Shown: positions 1-9,832, counted from the stretch's first letter. The stretch is DNA of 32,334 nucleotides from Opitutaceae bacterium (GCA_947474995.1 CANJNJ010000053.1:1-32334), one strand, 5' to 3'. The notes: generated from the letters alone by a model not told the origin. Program-made: numbers and translations.

Positions 1-2
1 CC

Positions 3-581
3 CAGGGACAGGCCAACGCCGGTGCCCAAGCGAGTGCCAGCGGACCACCGCGCGCCGGGGCGACGAAAGGACAGCCGCAGCCGGGCGGTCGCGGGCAGAT
101 GGCCGGAGGCGGTGGCGCCCGTGGTGGGCGCAATCAAGCGGGCGGCGCTCGCGGCGGACTTTCCTTGGACAACATCCTGAACGACGGAGCCGCGGGCGGT
201 GGCAATGCCGGCGGGGCTGGGAACGGCGGCGTGTGGGGTGGGGGGCCGCTGACGGGTGACGACTTTAATCGCTGGACCGAACGGCTCAGCGATGTCGAGC
301 AGCTCCTGGATTCGCCGGACCTGCGCAATGCCGTCGCCGCGGCCCGCGAGCGCGCCCGGCTTCTGCGCCGGGAATTCCGCACCGATCTAAAAAAGCCGGA
401 TTGGACCGTCGTGAATTTGCAGGTCGTCAAGCCGCTGGTCGAAGTGCGCAATCGCGTCGCCCAGGAACTCGCCCGCCGCGATCCAAAGGACTTGCTGGCG
501 CCCATCGATCGCGACCCGGTGCCCAATCGGTATGCCGAGTCCGTCCGCAAGTATTACGAGGAACTGGGGAAGGATAAATGA
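3..581 (+). CDS. C-terminus of a DUF4175-like protein (5' truncated)
   Basis: The reading frame is open from the window edge, so the start lies outside; the internal Met at 99 is not a convincing start. The visible part begins with a low-complexity Gly/Ala/Gln/Arg-rich linker (about the first 85 residues). A charged, probably helical C-terminal segment of about 110 residues follows, ending in a PIDRDPVPNRYAESVRKYYE-type motif. From memory, that ending (IDRDPVP, then YYE-L-G) is typical of the C-terminus of large DUF4175-family membrane proteins of Planctomycetes and Verrucomicrobia, which sit in gene sets with VWA and GATase-like membrane proteins. The next gene on the same strand is of that kind, 73 bp downstream, so the two are probably one operon. 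The biochemical role is unknown. The family call is from pattern recognition only. Confidence 0.6.
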   Translation, partial: QGQANAGAQASASGPPRAGATKGQPQPGGRGQMAGGGGARGGRNQAGGARGGLSLDNILNDGAAGGGNAGGAGNGGVWGGGPLTGDDFNRWTERLSDVEQLLDSPDLRNAVAAARERARLLRREFRTDLKKPDWTVVNLQVVKPLVEVRNRVAQELARRDPKDLLAPIDRDPVPNRYAESVRKYYEELGKDK

Positions 582-654
582 ACCGCCTGATGTCATCGCA
601 TAAATTTCGCCGTAAACATTCCCCCGTGGCTGGTGGCGCCGCCGTAAGCTGAAC

Positions 655-3063
655 ATGCCGACCTCGCTGACATTTTCCGGAGTGAACTGGCTGTGGCCGG
701 TGGTCGCCTTCGTGGCCGTGGCGCTCGTCGTGCTCGGGTGGAGCTATCGCGCGGCGGCCGGGTCGCCGTGGCGCTGGGTTTGCCTCGTGCTCAAGGTCGT
801 GGGTCTCGTTGCGCTGGCCCTCTGCCTGCTCGAGCCGCTCTGGCTCGGGCAACGCGCGCGGCCCGGCGTGAATCTTTTCGCCGTCGTGGCCGACAACAGC
901 CAGGGGCTGCAAATCCACGACGCCGGCGATCCCAAGAGCCGCGGCGACGCGCTGCGCTCCCTCGTCGACCTGCAAAAGCCCGGCTGGCAGTCGGCGCTGG
1001 CCGAGACCTTTGAGGTGCGGCGCTACTTGTTCGACACGCGACTCCAGGCGACGACGGATTTTCACGAACTCAATTTTGATGGCCGTTCCACGGCGCTGGC
1101 CTCGGCGTTGCGAACGCTGGGCGAGCGTTTCCAAGGACGTCCCCTGGCCGGCGTCCTGTTGCTCACCGATGGCAACGCCACCGATTTGGCCAACGGCGCC
1201 TTGCCGGATCTGCGTGGTCTCCCGCCGATTTACCCCGTGGTGATCGGCCGGCGCGATGCGGTACGCGACATCGCCGTGCAGCAGGTTCACGTGAGCCAGA
1301 GTTCCTTCGAGGACGCGCCGGTTTCGCTGCAGGCCGACGTGACCGCGACAGGATTCCGCGGGCAACCCATTGTCGCCAAGCTCGTCGATCGCGAGGGCAA
1401 GACGGTCCAGGAGCAGACGGCGGACGCGCGAGGCGATGGCGAGGCGCTGGCCTTTCGTTTTCAACTGAAACCCGAGCACCAGGGGCTGTCGTTCTATCAG
1501 GTGCGCGTGGGGGCGCGGGGTGAGATAGCGCCGGGTGCGGCGGCGCCAGCCGCGGACGGCACGAAACCCCAGTCACAGTCGGAAGAAGCGACGCTGGCGA
1601 ACAACAGCCGCGTCCTGACGGTGGACCGCGGCCAGGGTCCGTTCCGCGTGCTCTACGTGTCGGGCCGGCCGAATTGGGAATTCAAATTCCTGAATCGCGC
1701 CGTGCAATCGGACGAACAGGTGCAACTCGTCGGCTTGATTCGCGTGGCGAAGCGCGAGCCAAAATTCGATTTCCGCGGCCGCGTGGGTGAAACCAGCAAT
1801 CCGCTCTTCCGCGGCTTTGGCAACCAGTCGCCCGACGAAGTCCAGCGCTACGACCAACCCGTGCTGGTGCGCCTGAACACGCGCGATGAGGTGGAATTGC
1901 GGGCGGGATTTCCCCGGACGCCCGAGGATCTTTACGGCTACCAGGCCGTGATTCTCGATGACGTGGAGGCGGACTTCTTTGCCCCCGACCAGGCGATGCT
2001 GCTGCAGAAATTCGTCTCCGAACGCGGCGGCGGCTTCCTGATGCTCGGTGGCATGGAGACATTTCAGGAGGGAAAATACGCGCGCACGCCCATCGGCGAC
2101 ATGCTGCCGGTCTATTTGGATCGCGATGAGACGGCCGCGGCCGAGGCGCCCGGTCCTTTGCACCTCCAACTGGCGCGCGAAGGCTGGCTGCAGGCTTGGG
2201 CGCGCTTGCGCGACACGGAAGCCGACGAGCGCGCGCGGCTCGAGGGGATGCCGCCTTTCCAAATTATCAATCGGGTCCGCGGCCTGAAACCGGGCGCGAG
2301 TGTCATCGCCACGGTGCGCGATGAAAAGGGCGCCGAACTGCCGGCGCTCGCCGTGCAACGCTTTGGCCGGGGTCGGACAGCCGCGCTGATGCTGGGCGAC
2401 GTCTGGCGCTGGGGCATGCACGACGCCGCGGCGCACGCCGACATGGACAAGGCTTGGCGGCAACTCGTCCGCTGGCTCGTGACGGATGTGCCGACCCGCG
2501 TGCAGACGACCATCGAACCGCTGCCGGCGGATGCCAATGCCGCGGTGTCGGTGCAGGTGCGCGTGCGCGATGAAAAATTTCAGCCGGTGGACGACGCGAA
2601 GGTGACAATCGAATTGGAGCCAGTGGTCTTTGAAGGCACGACAGGCGCGGCGGGCGCCCCAATCAAGCTCGAGGCGGAGCCGTCGCTCAGCGAACCGGGA
2701 TTGTTTCAGGCCACGTACGTGCCGCGCCAAACCGGCGGCTACAAGGCCACCGCGACCGTGAAGAACCATGCCGGCGCCGATCTGGGACGAGCGGAGGCGG
2801 GATGGAGCTCCGATCTCGCCGCGGAGGAATTTCGTTCGCTCGTGCCGAATACGGCGCTGCTCGAGGATATCGCGCGCAAGACCGGCGGGCAGGTCGTGCC
2901 CGTCGACGAGTTGGATAAATTTGCGCGGCGCCTCCCGCAGTTGCGCGCACCCGTGATGGAGACGTGGTCGTATCCGGCCTGGCACACGCCGCTGATGTTC
3001 GCGTTGGCCCTGGCGTGTTTTCTGGCGGAGTGGGGCCTGCGTCGCTGGAAAGGCCTGCCGTGA
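655..3063 (+). CDS. Inner-membrane VWA / glutamine-amidotransferase-like protein
   Basis: An 802-aa protein. It has two N-terminal membrane helices (about residues 13-32 and 41-62), then a VWA-like domain (about 73-200), a beta-sandwich-like segment (about 210-290), a class I glutamine-amidotransferase-like fold (about 328-620; RVLYVSGRPNWEFKFL, VILDDVEADFF, GGGFLMLGGMETF), a second Ig-like region and a C-terminal helix (about 777-795). The VWA metal site is degenerate: DNSQG at 80-84 replaces DxSxS, although TDG (171-173) is kept. No GATase Cys-His-Glu triad is evident, so the domain probably binds or signals rather than transfers amide nitrogen. Related PVC proteins are usually just called membrane or glutamine amidotransferase-like proteins. 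The stop overlaps the next start (GTGA, 3060-3063), indicating translational coupling. The bulk of the protein is predicted periplasmic. The specific function is unknown. Confidence 0.75.
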   Translation: MPTSLTFSGVNWLWPVVAFVAVALVVLGWSYRAAAGSPWRWVCLVLKVVGLVALALCLLEPLWLGQRARPGVNLFAVVADNSQGLQIHDAGDPKSRGDALRSLVDLQKPGWQSALAETFEVRRYLFDTRLQATTDFHELNFDGRSTALASALRTLGERFQGRPLAGVLLLTDGNATDLANGALPDLRGLPPIYPVVIGRRDAVRDIAVQQVHVSQSSFEDAPVSLQADVTATGFRGQPIVAKLVDREGKTVQEQTADARGDGEALAFRFQLKPEHQGLSFYQVRVGARGEIAPGAAAPAADGTKPQSQSEEATLANNSRVLTVDRGQGPFRVLYVSGRPNWEFKFLNRAVQSDEQVQLVGLIRVAKREPKFDFRGRVGETSNPLFRGFGNQSPDEVQRYDQPVLVRLNTRDEVELRAGFPRTPEDLYGYQAVILDDVEADFFAPDQAMLLQKFVSERGGGFLMLGGMETFQEGKYARTPIGDMLPVYLDRDETAAAEAPGPLHLQLAREGWLQAWARLRDTEADERARLEGMPPFQIINRVRGLKPGASVIATVRDEKGAELPALAVQRFGRGRTAALMLGDVWRWGMHDAAAHADMDKAWRQLVRWLVTDVPTRVQTTIEPLPADANAAVSVQVRVRDEKFQPVDDAKVTIELEPVVFEGTTGAAGAPIKLEAEPSLSEPGLFQATYVPRQTGGYKATATVKNHAGADLGRAEAGWSSDLAAEEFRSLVPNTALLEDIARKTGGQVVPVDELDKFARRLPQLRAPVMETWSYPAWHTPLMFALALACFLAEWGLRRWKGLP

Positions 3064-4070
3064 AGATTCAAAATCAAGCCAGCCTCTGGCGCGGCGCCTC
3101 CGCCGCAGTGGTGATGCTGTCTGCCGGATTTTTCCGCGTCGCGGGTGCGGGTGAACCTGCTCCGACCACCGACGGCAATAAACCCACGGTCATCGTGGTG
3201 GCCGGCGCACCGGGCGAATCGGAATATCTTCCGGACTTTGTCGCGCAATCGGAGTCCTGGGCCGTGGTTAGTGCCGAGGCGGGCGCTCGTCACATGGGCA
3301 TCGGCCGCGCCCCGGTCACCGGCATTTCCGATCACGATCGACTGCAACAGGCGTTGGCAGCCGAGCCGAAGGAAGGGACCGGCGAATTGTGGCTCGTGCT
3401 GGTGGGGCACGGGACGTTTGACGGCAAGGAGGCGAAACTGAATCTCATCGGACCGGACGTTTCCGCGACGGAACTGGCCGAGTGGCTGAAGCCGTTTCAG
3501 CGGCAGATCGCGATTATCGACACCACGTCGTCGAGCGCGCCGTTCATGACGAAACTCGCCGCGCCCAATCGCGTGATCGTCACGTCGACGCGGAGCGGCT
3601 ATGAGCAAAATTACGCGCGGTTCGGGAAATTTCTCGCCGAGGCTTTGCCGGACCCGAAGAGCGACCTGGACAAGGACGGTCAGATTTCGCTGCTGGAGGC
3701 TTTCCTCAGCGCGTCACACCGCACCACGGAATTTTACACGGCGGAAAACCGGCTCGCGACGGAGCATGCCTTGATCGACGACAACGGCGATGGCCTTGGC
3801 ACGCCGTCGGATTGGTTTCGCGGCGTCCGGGCGACGAAGAAGACCAGTGACAAAGCGCCGCTCGATGGTCCGCGCGCCCACCAGTTTCATCTCGTGCGCA
3901 GTCGGGCCGAACTGCAGTTGCCACCGGATGTGCGGGCGCGACGCGATGCCCTGGAACTCGAGCTCTCGAAGCTGCGGGACGCCAAGGCGACGATGGCGGA
4001 GGAGGCGTATTACCGGGAACTGGAGAAGCGCCTGCTGGAACTGGCGGCCATCTACGCCGCGGCCTCGTAG
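3060..4070 (+). CDS. Exported peptidase-C13-like protein lacking the catalytic Cys, with EF-hand motifs
   Basis: I chose the GTG at 3060. It overlaps the upstream stop by four bases and opens a 336-aa protein with a signal peptide (about residues 1-30, ending near VAGAGE). An upstream ATG in frame at 2964 would run deep into the previous gene. Residues 44-180 resemble the caspase/legumain (clan CD) fold: the His-Gly of the dyad is at 117-118 (LVLVGHG). At the expected Asp/Ala-Cys position the sequence is IIDTTSSS (D154-T155-T156), so the nucleophile is missing. A canonical EF-hand loop lies at 202-213 (D-x-D-x-D-G-x-I...E) and a second Asp-rich loop, DDNGDG, at 240-251. The C-terminus is a charged helix. 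It is probably a periplasmic calcium-binding pseudopeptidase partner of the VWA/GATase-like protein; the role is inferred from coupling only. The stop codon TAG lies inside a dispersed repeat. Confidence 0.7.
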   Translation: MKIQNQASLWRGASAAVVMLSAGFFRVAGAGEPAPTTDGNKPTVIVVAGAPGESEYLPDFVAQSESWAVVSAEAGARHMGIGRAPVTGISDHDRLQQALAAEPKEGTGELWLVLVGHGTFDGKEAKLNLIGPDVSATELAEWLKPFQRQIAIIDTTSSSAPFMTKLAAPNRVIVTSTRSGYEQNYARFGKFLAEALPDPKSDLDKDGQISLLEAFLSASHRTTEFYTAENRLATEHALIDDNGDGLGTPSDWFRGVRATKKTSDKAPLDGPRAHQFHLVRSRAELQLPPDVRARRDALELELSKLRDAKATMAEEAYYRELEKRLLELAAIYAAAS

Positions 4071-4090
4071 CGCCGGTCTCCGACCGGCGG
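4068..4090. repeat. 23-nt palindromic repeat, copy 1 (carries the upstream stop codon)
   Basis: The element runs TAG + CGCCGGTC-TCC-GACCGGCG + G: an 8-bp perfect stem with a 3-nt loop. A second copy at 30395-30417 matches at 21 of 23 positions, including the leading TAG. In this copy the TAG is the stop codon of the C13-like gene. The hairpin may also act as a weak terminator or mRNA end, although no T-tract follows. A second palindrome, CGCCGATCGGCG, lies just downstream, about 4101-4112. Confidence 0.8.
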
Positions 4091-4137
4091 AGAAAAACGC
4101 GTTCGCCGATCGGCGCGCGGCGTGCTTCCATCCAGCC

Positions 4138-5934
4138 ATGCTCACACGTTTCTCGGTCCCTCCACTGCACACGATGACGCGGATGCTGGCGGCGGTCGCG
4201 ATGGGTCGCGTGGCCCCCGATCTCGTCATCACGGGAGCGCGCGTGTTGTCGACCTACACGGAGCGAATTCATCGCCAGCGCGAAGTCTGGATCAAGGGCG
4301 GTCGCATCGCGGCGGTAAAACCCGCCGGCACTTTCAAGCAATCGAAACTCGGTGGCGCGCGGGTCTACGACGCGCAGGGCGGCATTCTGGCGCCAGGTCT
4401 GGTCGACCCGCACGTGCATATCGAGAGCAGCATGATGACGGCCTGTGCGTTCGCCGAGGCGGCCTTGCTCAACGGGACGACCACGGTGTTTTGCGACAGC
4501 CATGAAATCGGCAACGTGTGCGACGTGGCCGGCATCGAGTGGATGCTGGAGGACGCGCGGTGCGCGCCGCTTTCAATTTTCCTGACGGTGCCGAGCACGG
4601 TGCCGGCGACGAATGCCCGGTTGGAGACGGCGGGTGGAGATCTCACGCCGGCCAAGATTGGAGGTATCTTTGATCGCTGGCCGGAGGCGGCGGCCCTCGG
4701 GGAGAAAATGGACTACATCCCGGTTGCGCTGGGCGACAAGCGGAGTCACGCGATTTTGGCCGAGGCGCTGAAGCGCGGGCGACCGGTGTGCGGGCACATT
4801 TACGGGCGCGAATTTGTCGCCGCCGGGGCGGCGAGCGGGATCAGCGACACGCACGAGGCCATCGACCGGGAGATTTCCAACGACTTTCTCGAGAACGGCG
4901 TGTGGGTTTTCCTGCGCGGCGGAAATCCGCAGACACCCTGGCATTCTCTGCCGCAGGCCATCAAGGCCGTGACAGAGCTCGGCGCCAGTTCGAAGCGCGT
5001 CTGCGTCTGCACCGATGATCGTGACGCCGATGATCTGTTCCTGTTCGGCATGGATTGGGTCGTCCGCCAGGCGGTCGCGGCCGGCCTGCCGACCTCCACG
5101 GCGTGGAGCATGGGGTCGCTGCACCCGGCCACGCGCTACGCGATGGATGGGGACTTCGGCGGCCTGGCGCCGGCCCGGCGGGCCGACGTCGTCCTGCTCA
5201 ACGACGCGCTGGAGGTCCAAAACACCTGGTATGGCGGCGAGTTGGTGGTGAAAAACCGCCGGATCACACCGGTGCTCGATCGCGCGCTGAGCCGGCGCTA
5301 CCGCTATCCGCGCGCCGCGTACGCGACCGTGAAGTTGCCGCGTCGCGTCACGCTCACGCCGTCACTGCCGACGAAAAAAGTTACGGCCAACGTAATTCGT
5401 CTGGTTCCGCCGGGAATCGTGACGGCCCGAGATCGGGTTGTCCTCCCGCCGGCCGCGTCCTGGTCCGAACACTTTGCCCGGCGTAATTTGTGTTTTCTCA
5501 CGGTGGTCGAGCGCCATGGCAAGAATGGCGGAGTGGGATTCGGCCTGCTCCGGGACTTTGGCCTGCAGCACGGCGCCGTGGCGAGCAGCGTCGGACACGA
5601 CGCGCACAACATCGTGATCGCGGGAACGAACGAGCAGGACATGCAGGTCGCGTTGGCCACGGTAAAGGCGATGCACGGCGGTGTCTGCGCCGTTCGTGGC
5701 GGCAAAGTTTTGGGCAGCGTTGCGCTGCCGGTCGCGGGCTTGCTCTCCGATCAACGCGCGCCCGTCGTGGCGAAGCAGACGACGGCGTTGAAGCGCGCGT
5801 GGGCCAAACTTGGCTGCACCGTTCCCTACATGGGCTTCAATTTGCTGCCGCTCTCCGTGATTCCCGAACTGCGTCTGACGGACAAAGGTCTGGTCGATGT
5901 CCTGGCCATGCGAGTCGTGCCGTTGTATGAATGA
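4138..5934 (+). CDS. ade: Adenine deaminase (adenine aminohydrolase)
   Basis: A 598-aa metallo-amidohydrolase of the usual length for the Ade/AdeC family. It converts adenine to hypoxanthine and ammonia in the cytoplasm, feeding purine salvage. Visible motifs are the beta-strand-1 metal site DPHVHIESS (His92, His94, Glu96), [10 protein letters not shown] (His122, Glu123), a C-T-D-D-R-D segment in the second half, and the family-specific C-terminal [17 protein letters not shown]. The start at 4138 is the first ATG after the repeat and stop of the upstream gene; the ATG at 4174 is an alternative that would remove 12 residues. The frame stays open upstream to about 3790, but that part overlaps the preceding gene and is not family sequence. 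A TonB-dependent receptor follows after 77 bp and a damaged nucleobase permease after that, suggesting a purine uptake and use locus. Confidence 0.92.
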   Translation: MLTRFSVPPLHTMTRMLAAVAMGRVAPDLVITGARVLSTYTERIHRQREVWIKGGRIAAVKPAGTFKQSKLGGARVYDAQGGILAPGLVDPHVHIESSMMTACAFAEAALLNGTTTVFCDSHEIGNVCDVAGIEWMLEDARCAPLSIFLTVPSTVPATNARLETAGGDLTPAKIGGIFDRWPEAAALGEKMDYIPVALGDKRSHAILAEALKRGRPVCGHIYGREFVAAGAASGISDTHEAIDREISNDFLENGVWVFLRGGNPQTPWHSLPQAIKAVTELGASSKRVCVCTDDRDADDLFLFGMDWVVRQAVAAGLPTSTAWSMGSLHPATRYAMDGDFGGLAPARRADVVLLNDALEVQNTWYGGELVVKNRRITPVLDRALSRRYRYPRAAYATVKLPRRVTLTPSLPTKKVTANVIRLVPPGIVTARDRVVLPPAASWSEHFARRNLCFLTVVERHGKNGGVGFGLLRDFGLQHGAVASSVGHDAHNIVIAGTNEQDMQVALATVKAMHGGVCAVRGGKVLGSVALPVAGLLSDQRAPVVAKQTTALKRAWAKLGCTVPYMGFNLLPLSVIPELRLTDKGLVDVLAMRVVPLYE

Positions 5935-6011
5935 CCTTAATAGGTATGAATGATTTGGTGAATTAAGCTTCTGGCAGGCTCCGTGGCACCGGGACTGCTC
6001 GTTAGGGAGGG

Positions 6012-8468
6012 ATGACCAACCGCAAGCTCCTCCCTTACCATCGTATTAGCGCCGCGGCCGCGACGATTCTCGTCTGTGCTGCGGCTTACGCTCCTTTGCC
6101 GGCGGCGCTACCGGCCGGCGCGGCGGCGAAGCCCGGGGACGACATTACCACGATGCAAAAATTCGAGGTGACGGGCGTTCCCATCGATCAACAGATCCTG
6201 CCGACGTCCCGGCCCTTTAACTCGGTGTTCGGCACCGACGATAACATCGTCGATGTGCCGCGCAACGTGACCATCATTTCCCGCCAGCAGCTCAGCGACA
6301 TCAACATCGCGAGCGTGTTGGACTTCTCCAAGCTCACCTCGAGTTCCTACACGACCACGAACTTCGGCGCGCCGGCCAACCCGAGCATTCGCGGCCAGAC
6401 AGCCGACTTGTTCATTAACGGGGTGCGTGGGCGCATCACGTCCAACGGCAACGGTCTGCCGCTCGACTTTAACTCCGTCGAGTCCGTCAACATCGTCAAA
6501 GGGCCCGCGACGGCCGTGCAGGGAACGTCGATGTATGTCGGCGGCTTTGTCGACCTCGTTACCAAGCGGCCGTACTTTGACGCGTCGAAAGGCTCGGTCA
6601 GCGTGACGATCGGCTCTTACGCCCAAAAGGAATGGACGATCGACGTCGGGGGACCGCTTTCCAAGACCGCCGCCTATCGGTTCAGTTACTCGGGCCAGGA
6701 CAGCGGCGGCTACTGGTGGAACTACTACAACAAGAACCACTCGATTTACGGCGCTCTGACGTTCCTCCCGACGAAGGACTACGAAATCTTCATCAACGCC
6801 ACGGCGGCCTTCTACCGCTACACGGAGAACTGGGGCTTCAATCGCGTCACCCAGGACCTGATCAACAGCGGTCGCTACCTCACCGGCGTGAACTCCAACG
6901 CCGCGCCGAGTGCCTCTGGCGACTACTTCGATGCCAGTGGCAAACTCATCAGTTTTGGCAATATCTCGACGATCGGCGGGGTCGCGGCGCCCCAGTCGGA
7001 CCCCCAGAACTCCAAATGGATCACCTCCGGCTTTCCGGCCGGGAACCGTGTCATTTTCGGACCCACGGTCGAAATCAGCCGTCACGCGCGCTTGCTGAAG
7101 CCCGGCAATCACTCGACGGGTCGCGAGTTCAATGCGCAGGCGATCCAAACGAAGACGCTCAGTACGGATTTCAAAATCAAAAACAACACGTTCTGGAGCT
7201 ACACGGCGCGCAATACGCTGAGCAGTTATTACTACTCCGAAATCATCGACCCTTCGTGGTTCGCCGAAAACCGGACGGAGCTCATTTTCTCCAAGCCGCA
7301 GTACACGTTGAACGCGGGGCTCGACCTGCGGTACCAGAAAACCAAAGCCTACGACGACTACTTCTTCGAGCCGGCCAACGTTTGGGACATCACGAAGGAT
7401 CTCAATTTCGTGAACGTCTACAATTCGGTGAACTTCCCGGCGTTTGTCACGAGCCGGCCGGTCCCTGGCTGGCCCAATCGCTATGCGACCGCGGGCATCA
7501 TGAACGGCGACACCAACGACAGCCACGGCACGACCGTCGGGCCGTTCTCCCAGGGCACCTGGAAAGCCAGCGAGAATTTCTCCGTCGCCGCGGGCGTCCG
7601 CTTTGACCGCTTCAGCGCCACCGTGCGGGAGCCGCTGAGTGTGCCGGGCTTCATCTGGCCGGTGCAAAATGTCACGGACAGCATGACGGTCACCAACCCG
7701 AACTACAACGGCAGCCTGATCTTCAAGCCGACGCCGACGTCCAGCGTCTACGCCACGTACAATTACAGCGAGAACACGTCGGGCGCCGCCGGCAATGGTG
7801 GTGGCATCACCGGCTGGGCGAACAACCCGGCCGGTGACTTCCTCGGCCATCTCCAGAAAGACAGTTTTTCGCAGCCGAGCGAACTGTACGAACTCGGATC
7901 CAAGTACTCCCTGATGCAGAACAAGGTGTTCCTGAACTTCGCCGTGTTCGACCAGAAGCGGATGTTCAAGAGTACGAGCAGCACGATTATCCAGAAGTTC
8001 CACACGAAGGGCTTCGAGGCGGAACTGAATTTCCAGCCGAACAAGCACCTCTATGGAACGCTGTCGTATTCGGCGATCGACGCCACGACGACCGCGGGCT
8101 TCCAGTCCGATGGCGGGGTGGGCTATTTCTACGCCTCCTTCGGTGGGGAAGGGCGCGCCTCGGGCCTGCCGAAGAGTCTGCTCAACGGCCTGATTTCGGT
8201 CTCGTTGGAGAATGGCTTTGGCTTCTCCGCGAACACGCTCATCACGAGCCCGATCAACAACAACTTCGCCGGTACGCTGGTGATTCCCGCGCAGTATCAA
8301 ATCGACACGAGCTTCTGGTATCGGGCCAAGACCTGGGATGCGCGCGTGACCGTCAGCAATGTCACCGACCAGAAAAACTGGGCGCCGCCGAATGCGGTTT
8401 ACGGCAACGCGTCGATCTTCGCGCTGCCGGGCACCGAGGTGCACCTGACCGTGAAGTACCGGTTCTGA
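6012..8468 (+). CDS. TonB-dependent outer-membrane receptor
   Basis: An 818-aa protein with a signal peptide (about residues 1-39, cleavage near AGAAA-KPG). A TonB-box-like stretch MQKFEVTGV (48-56), a plug domain (about 65-190; VPRNVTIISRQQLSD, PSIRGQTADLFINGVRG, VESVNIVKGPATAVQG) and a long aromatic-rich beta-barrel follow. It ends in LTVKYRF, with the terminal Phe used for barrel assembly. The plug motifs are of the siderophore-receptor type common in Opitutaceae, but the family label does not fix the substrate. It lies on the same strand between adenine deaminase and a xanthine/uracil-type permease, so a nucleobase or purine derivative is a reasonable inferred cargo. A purine-rich AGGGAGGG (6004-6011) abuts the ATG with almost no spacer, which is unusually tight for a ribosome binding site. 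No riboswitch was recognised in the 77-bp leader. Confidence 0.88.
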   Translation: MTNRKLLPYHRISAAAATILVCAAAYAPLPAALPAGAAAKPGDDITTMQKFEVTGVPIDQQILPTSRPFNSVFGTDDNIVDVPRNVTIISRQQLSDINIASVLDFSKLTSSSYTTTNFGAPANPSIRGQTADLFINGVRGRITSNGNGLPLDFNSVESVNIVKGPATAVQGTSMYVGGFVDLVTKRPYFDASKGSVSVTIGSYAQKEWTIDVGGPLSKTAAYRFSYSGQDSGGYWWNYYNKNHSIYGALTFLPTKDYEIFINATAAFYRYTENWGFNRVTQDLINSGRYLTGVNSNAAPSASGDYFDASGKLISFGNISTIGGVAAPQSDPQNSKWITSGFPAGNRVIFGPTVEISRHARLLKPGNHSTGREFNAQAIQTKTLSTDFKIKNNTFWSYTARNTLSSYYYSEIIDPSWFAENRTELIFSKPQYTLNAGLDLRYQKTKAYDDYFFEPANVWDITKDLNFVNVYNSVNFPAFVTSRPVPGWPNRYATAGIMNGDTNDSHGTTVGPFSQGTWKASENFSVAAGVRFDRFSATVREPLSVPGFIWPVQNVTDSMTVTNPNYNGSLIFKPTPTSSVYATYNYSENTSGAAGNGGGITGWANNPAGDFLGHLQKDSFSQPSELYELGSKYSLMQNKVFLNFAVFDQKRMFKSTSSTIIQKFHTKGFEAELNFQPNKHLYGTLSYSAIDATTTAGFQSDGGVGYFYASFGGEGRASGLPKSLLNGLISVSLENGFGFSANTLITSPINNNFAGTLVIPAQYQIDTSFWYRAKTWDARVTVSNVTDQKNWAPPNAVYGNASIFALPGTEVHLTVKYRF

Positions 8469-8594
8469 GCGGACGAGCCTTTGTGCGGCAAGCGAGTCGG
8501 GGCATAAAGCTCCTCCTCCCTTCGGACGGACCGACCACCGGTGTCTTGGCGATCCTGGCTGCTTCTATTGTTACGCGTTGACTCGTAACCCCCG

Positions 8595-9832
8595 ATGGAA
8601 ACTCCCGCGCCTGCGCCGAGTTCGGCGCCAACCATTGTCTACGGCCTGGAGGATCGGGTTCCGCTCGGAACCGCGTTGCTTGTTGGCGCCCAGCATGTCG
8701 CGGCGATGGTGGTCGGCACGATCACCCCGCCGCTGCTGCTGGCCAACGCCCTGAAATTTTCCGCGGAGGACACCGCGTACTTTATCAGCGCCGCGTTCCT
8801 CGCGTCCGGGTTGGGCGCGTTCCTGCAGTGCCGGCGGCGTGGATCGGTCGGCTCGGGCCTCCTCAGCGTGACGGGCACGAGTTTCGCCTTCATGCAGCCG
8901 CTCACGCAGGCGTGGCACGCGGGCGGGCTGCCGATGATGTTCGGCCTATCATGCCTGACCGCGCCCGTGCAGATGCTGCTGGCGCCGTGCTTGTCGCGGT
9001 TGCGCCGGGTGTTCACGCCCCTCGTCTCCGGTGTGGTTGTGCTGCTCATCGGTACCTCGCTGATTCCGACCGCGCTCTTCGGCCTGGCGACCCCGCTGCG
9101 ACCGGATGCGCCGGCGTGGCGCTGGGCATCGCAGCCGGCTGTGCCGTTTGTGTCGCGTTGGGTGGCATTCACGCCCCCGCTGCGGGCACGGGCGAATGGT
9201 TTACCCGGCTCCGACTCTTGCCCCATGGCTTTGCCTTTCGGTGGGAGTTGGTGCCGCCGTTTGCATTCATCTATCTCGTCTCGTCGCTCGAGGCGATGGG
9301 CGACATGACGGCGACGTCGCAACTCTCCGGACTTTTCCCCATGGGCGACGAGCATTGGAAGCGATTGTCCGGCGGCGTGCTGGCGGACGGCATCACGAGT
9401 TCCGTCGCCGCGTTGTTCGGCGGATTTCCGAGTACGACGTACGCGCAGAACAACGGGGTCATTCAAATTACCGGCGTCGCCAGCCGCCGGGTCGGCTACG
9501 TGATGGCGGCGATGCTGGCAGTACTTGGGTTCGTTCCCGGGGTGGGACGGTGGATCGCCGTGGTGCCGCCGCCGGTTTTAGGTGCGCTGGCCCTGCTGCT
9601 CTTCGGACTGGTGGCAGTAGCGGGGATGCGGCTCATTGCCTCGGCCGGCCTCGGTCAACGCGAGGGTGTCATTGTCGCGCTGTCGCTGGGGGTTGGTCTC
9701 GGATTGCCCACGCACCCGGCCCTGCTGACGAGCCTGCCGGAATTTGTCCGGATGCTGCTGGAATCAGGAATCTCCGCGGGCGGACTCGCGGCGCTGACGC
9801 TGAACATGGCCTGGCCGGCGGCGGATCGCTAA
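8595..9832 (+). pseudogene. Broken NCS2 xanthine/uracil-type permease (deletion plus frameshift)
   Basis: The two halves of one NCS2/NAT transporter lie in different frames. The N-terminal half begins at ATG 8595 (METPAPAPSS...) and runs in frame to about LFGLATPLRPDAPAW near 9115. The C-terminal half continues one frame over from AGVALGIAAGCAVC (about 9110) to the TAA at 9830-9832. The NAT signature QNNGVIQITG in the second half is of the xanthine/urate (XanQ/PbuX) type, where uracil carriers have ENIGV...TR. Compared by eye with E. coli UraA, about 28 residues, roughly one membrane helix, are missing at the junction. The lesion therefore looks like a deletion of about 85 bp that also shifts frame, rather than a single-base error. 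Joined, it would be about 412 aa; intact members are usually 430-460. An assembly collapse is the alternative. Confidence 0.75.

Noticed and set aside
5935-6011. Riboswitch between adenine deaminase and the TonB receptor
   Set aside because: The 77-bp leader is too short and shows no purine, cobalamin or TPP core elements, only a weak CTTAAT/ATTAAG dyad.
6108-8444. Very long open frame (778 codons) antisense to the TonB receptor
   Set aside because: It is a GC-rich shadow frame, rich in Arg/Val/Gly with no domain pattern, while the sense strand has clear receptor motifs.
9085-9125. Programmed -1 frameshifting joining the two permease halves
   Set aside because: There is no slippery heptamer in the overlap, and the product would still lack about one membrane helix relative to UraA.
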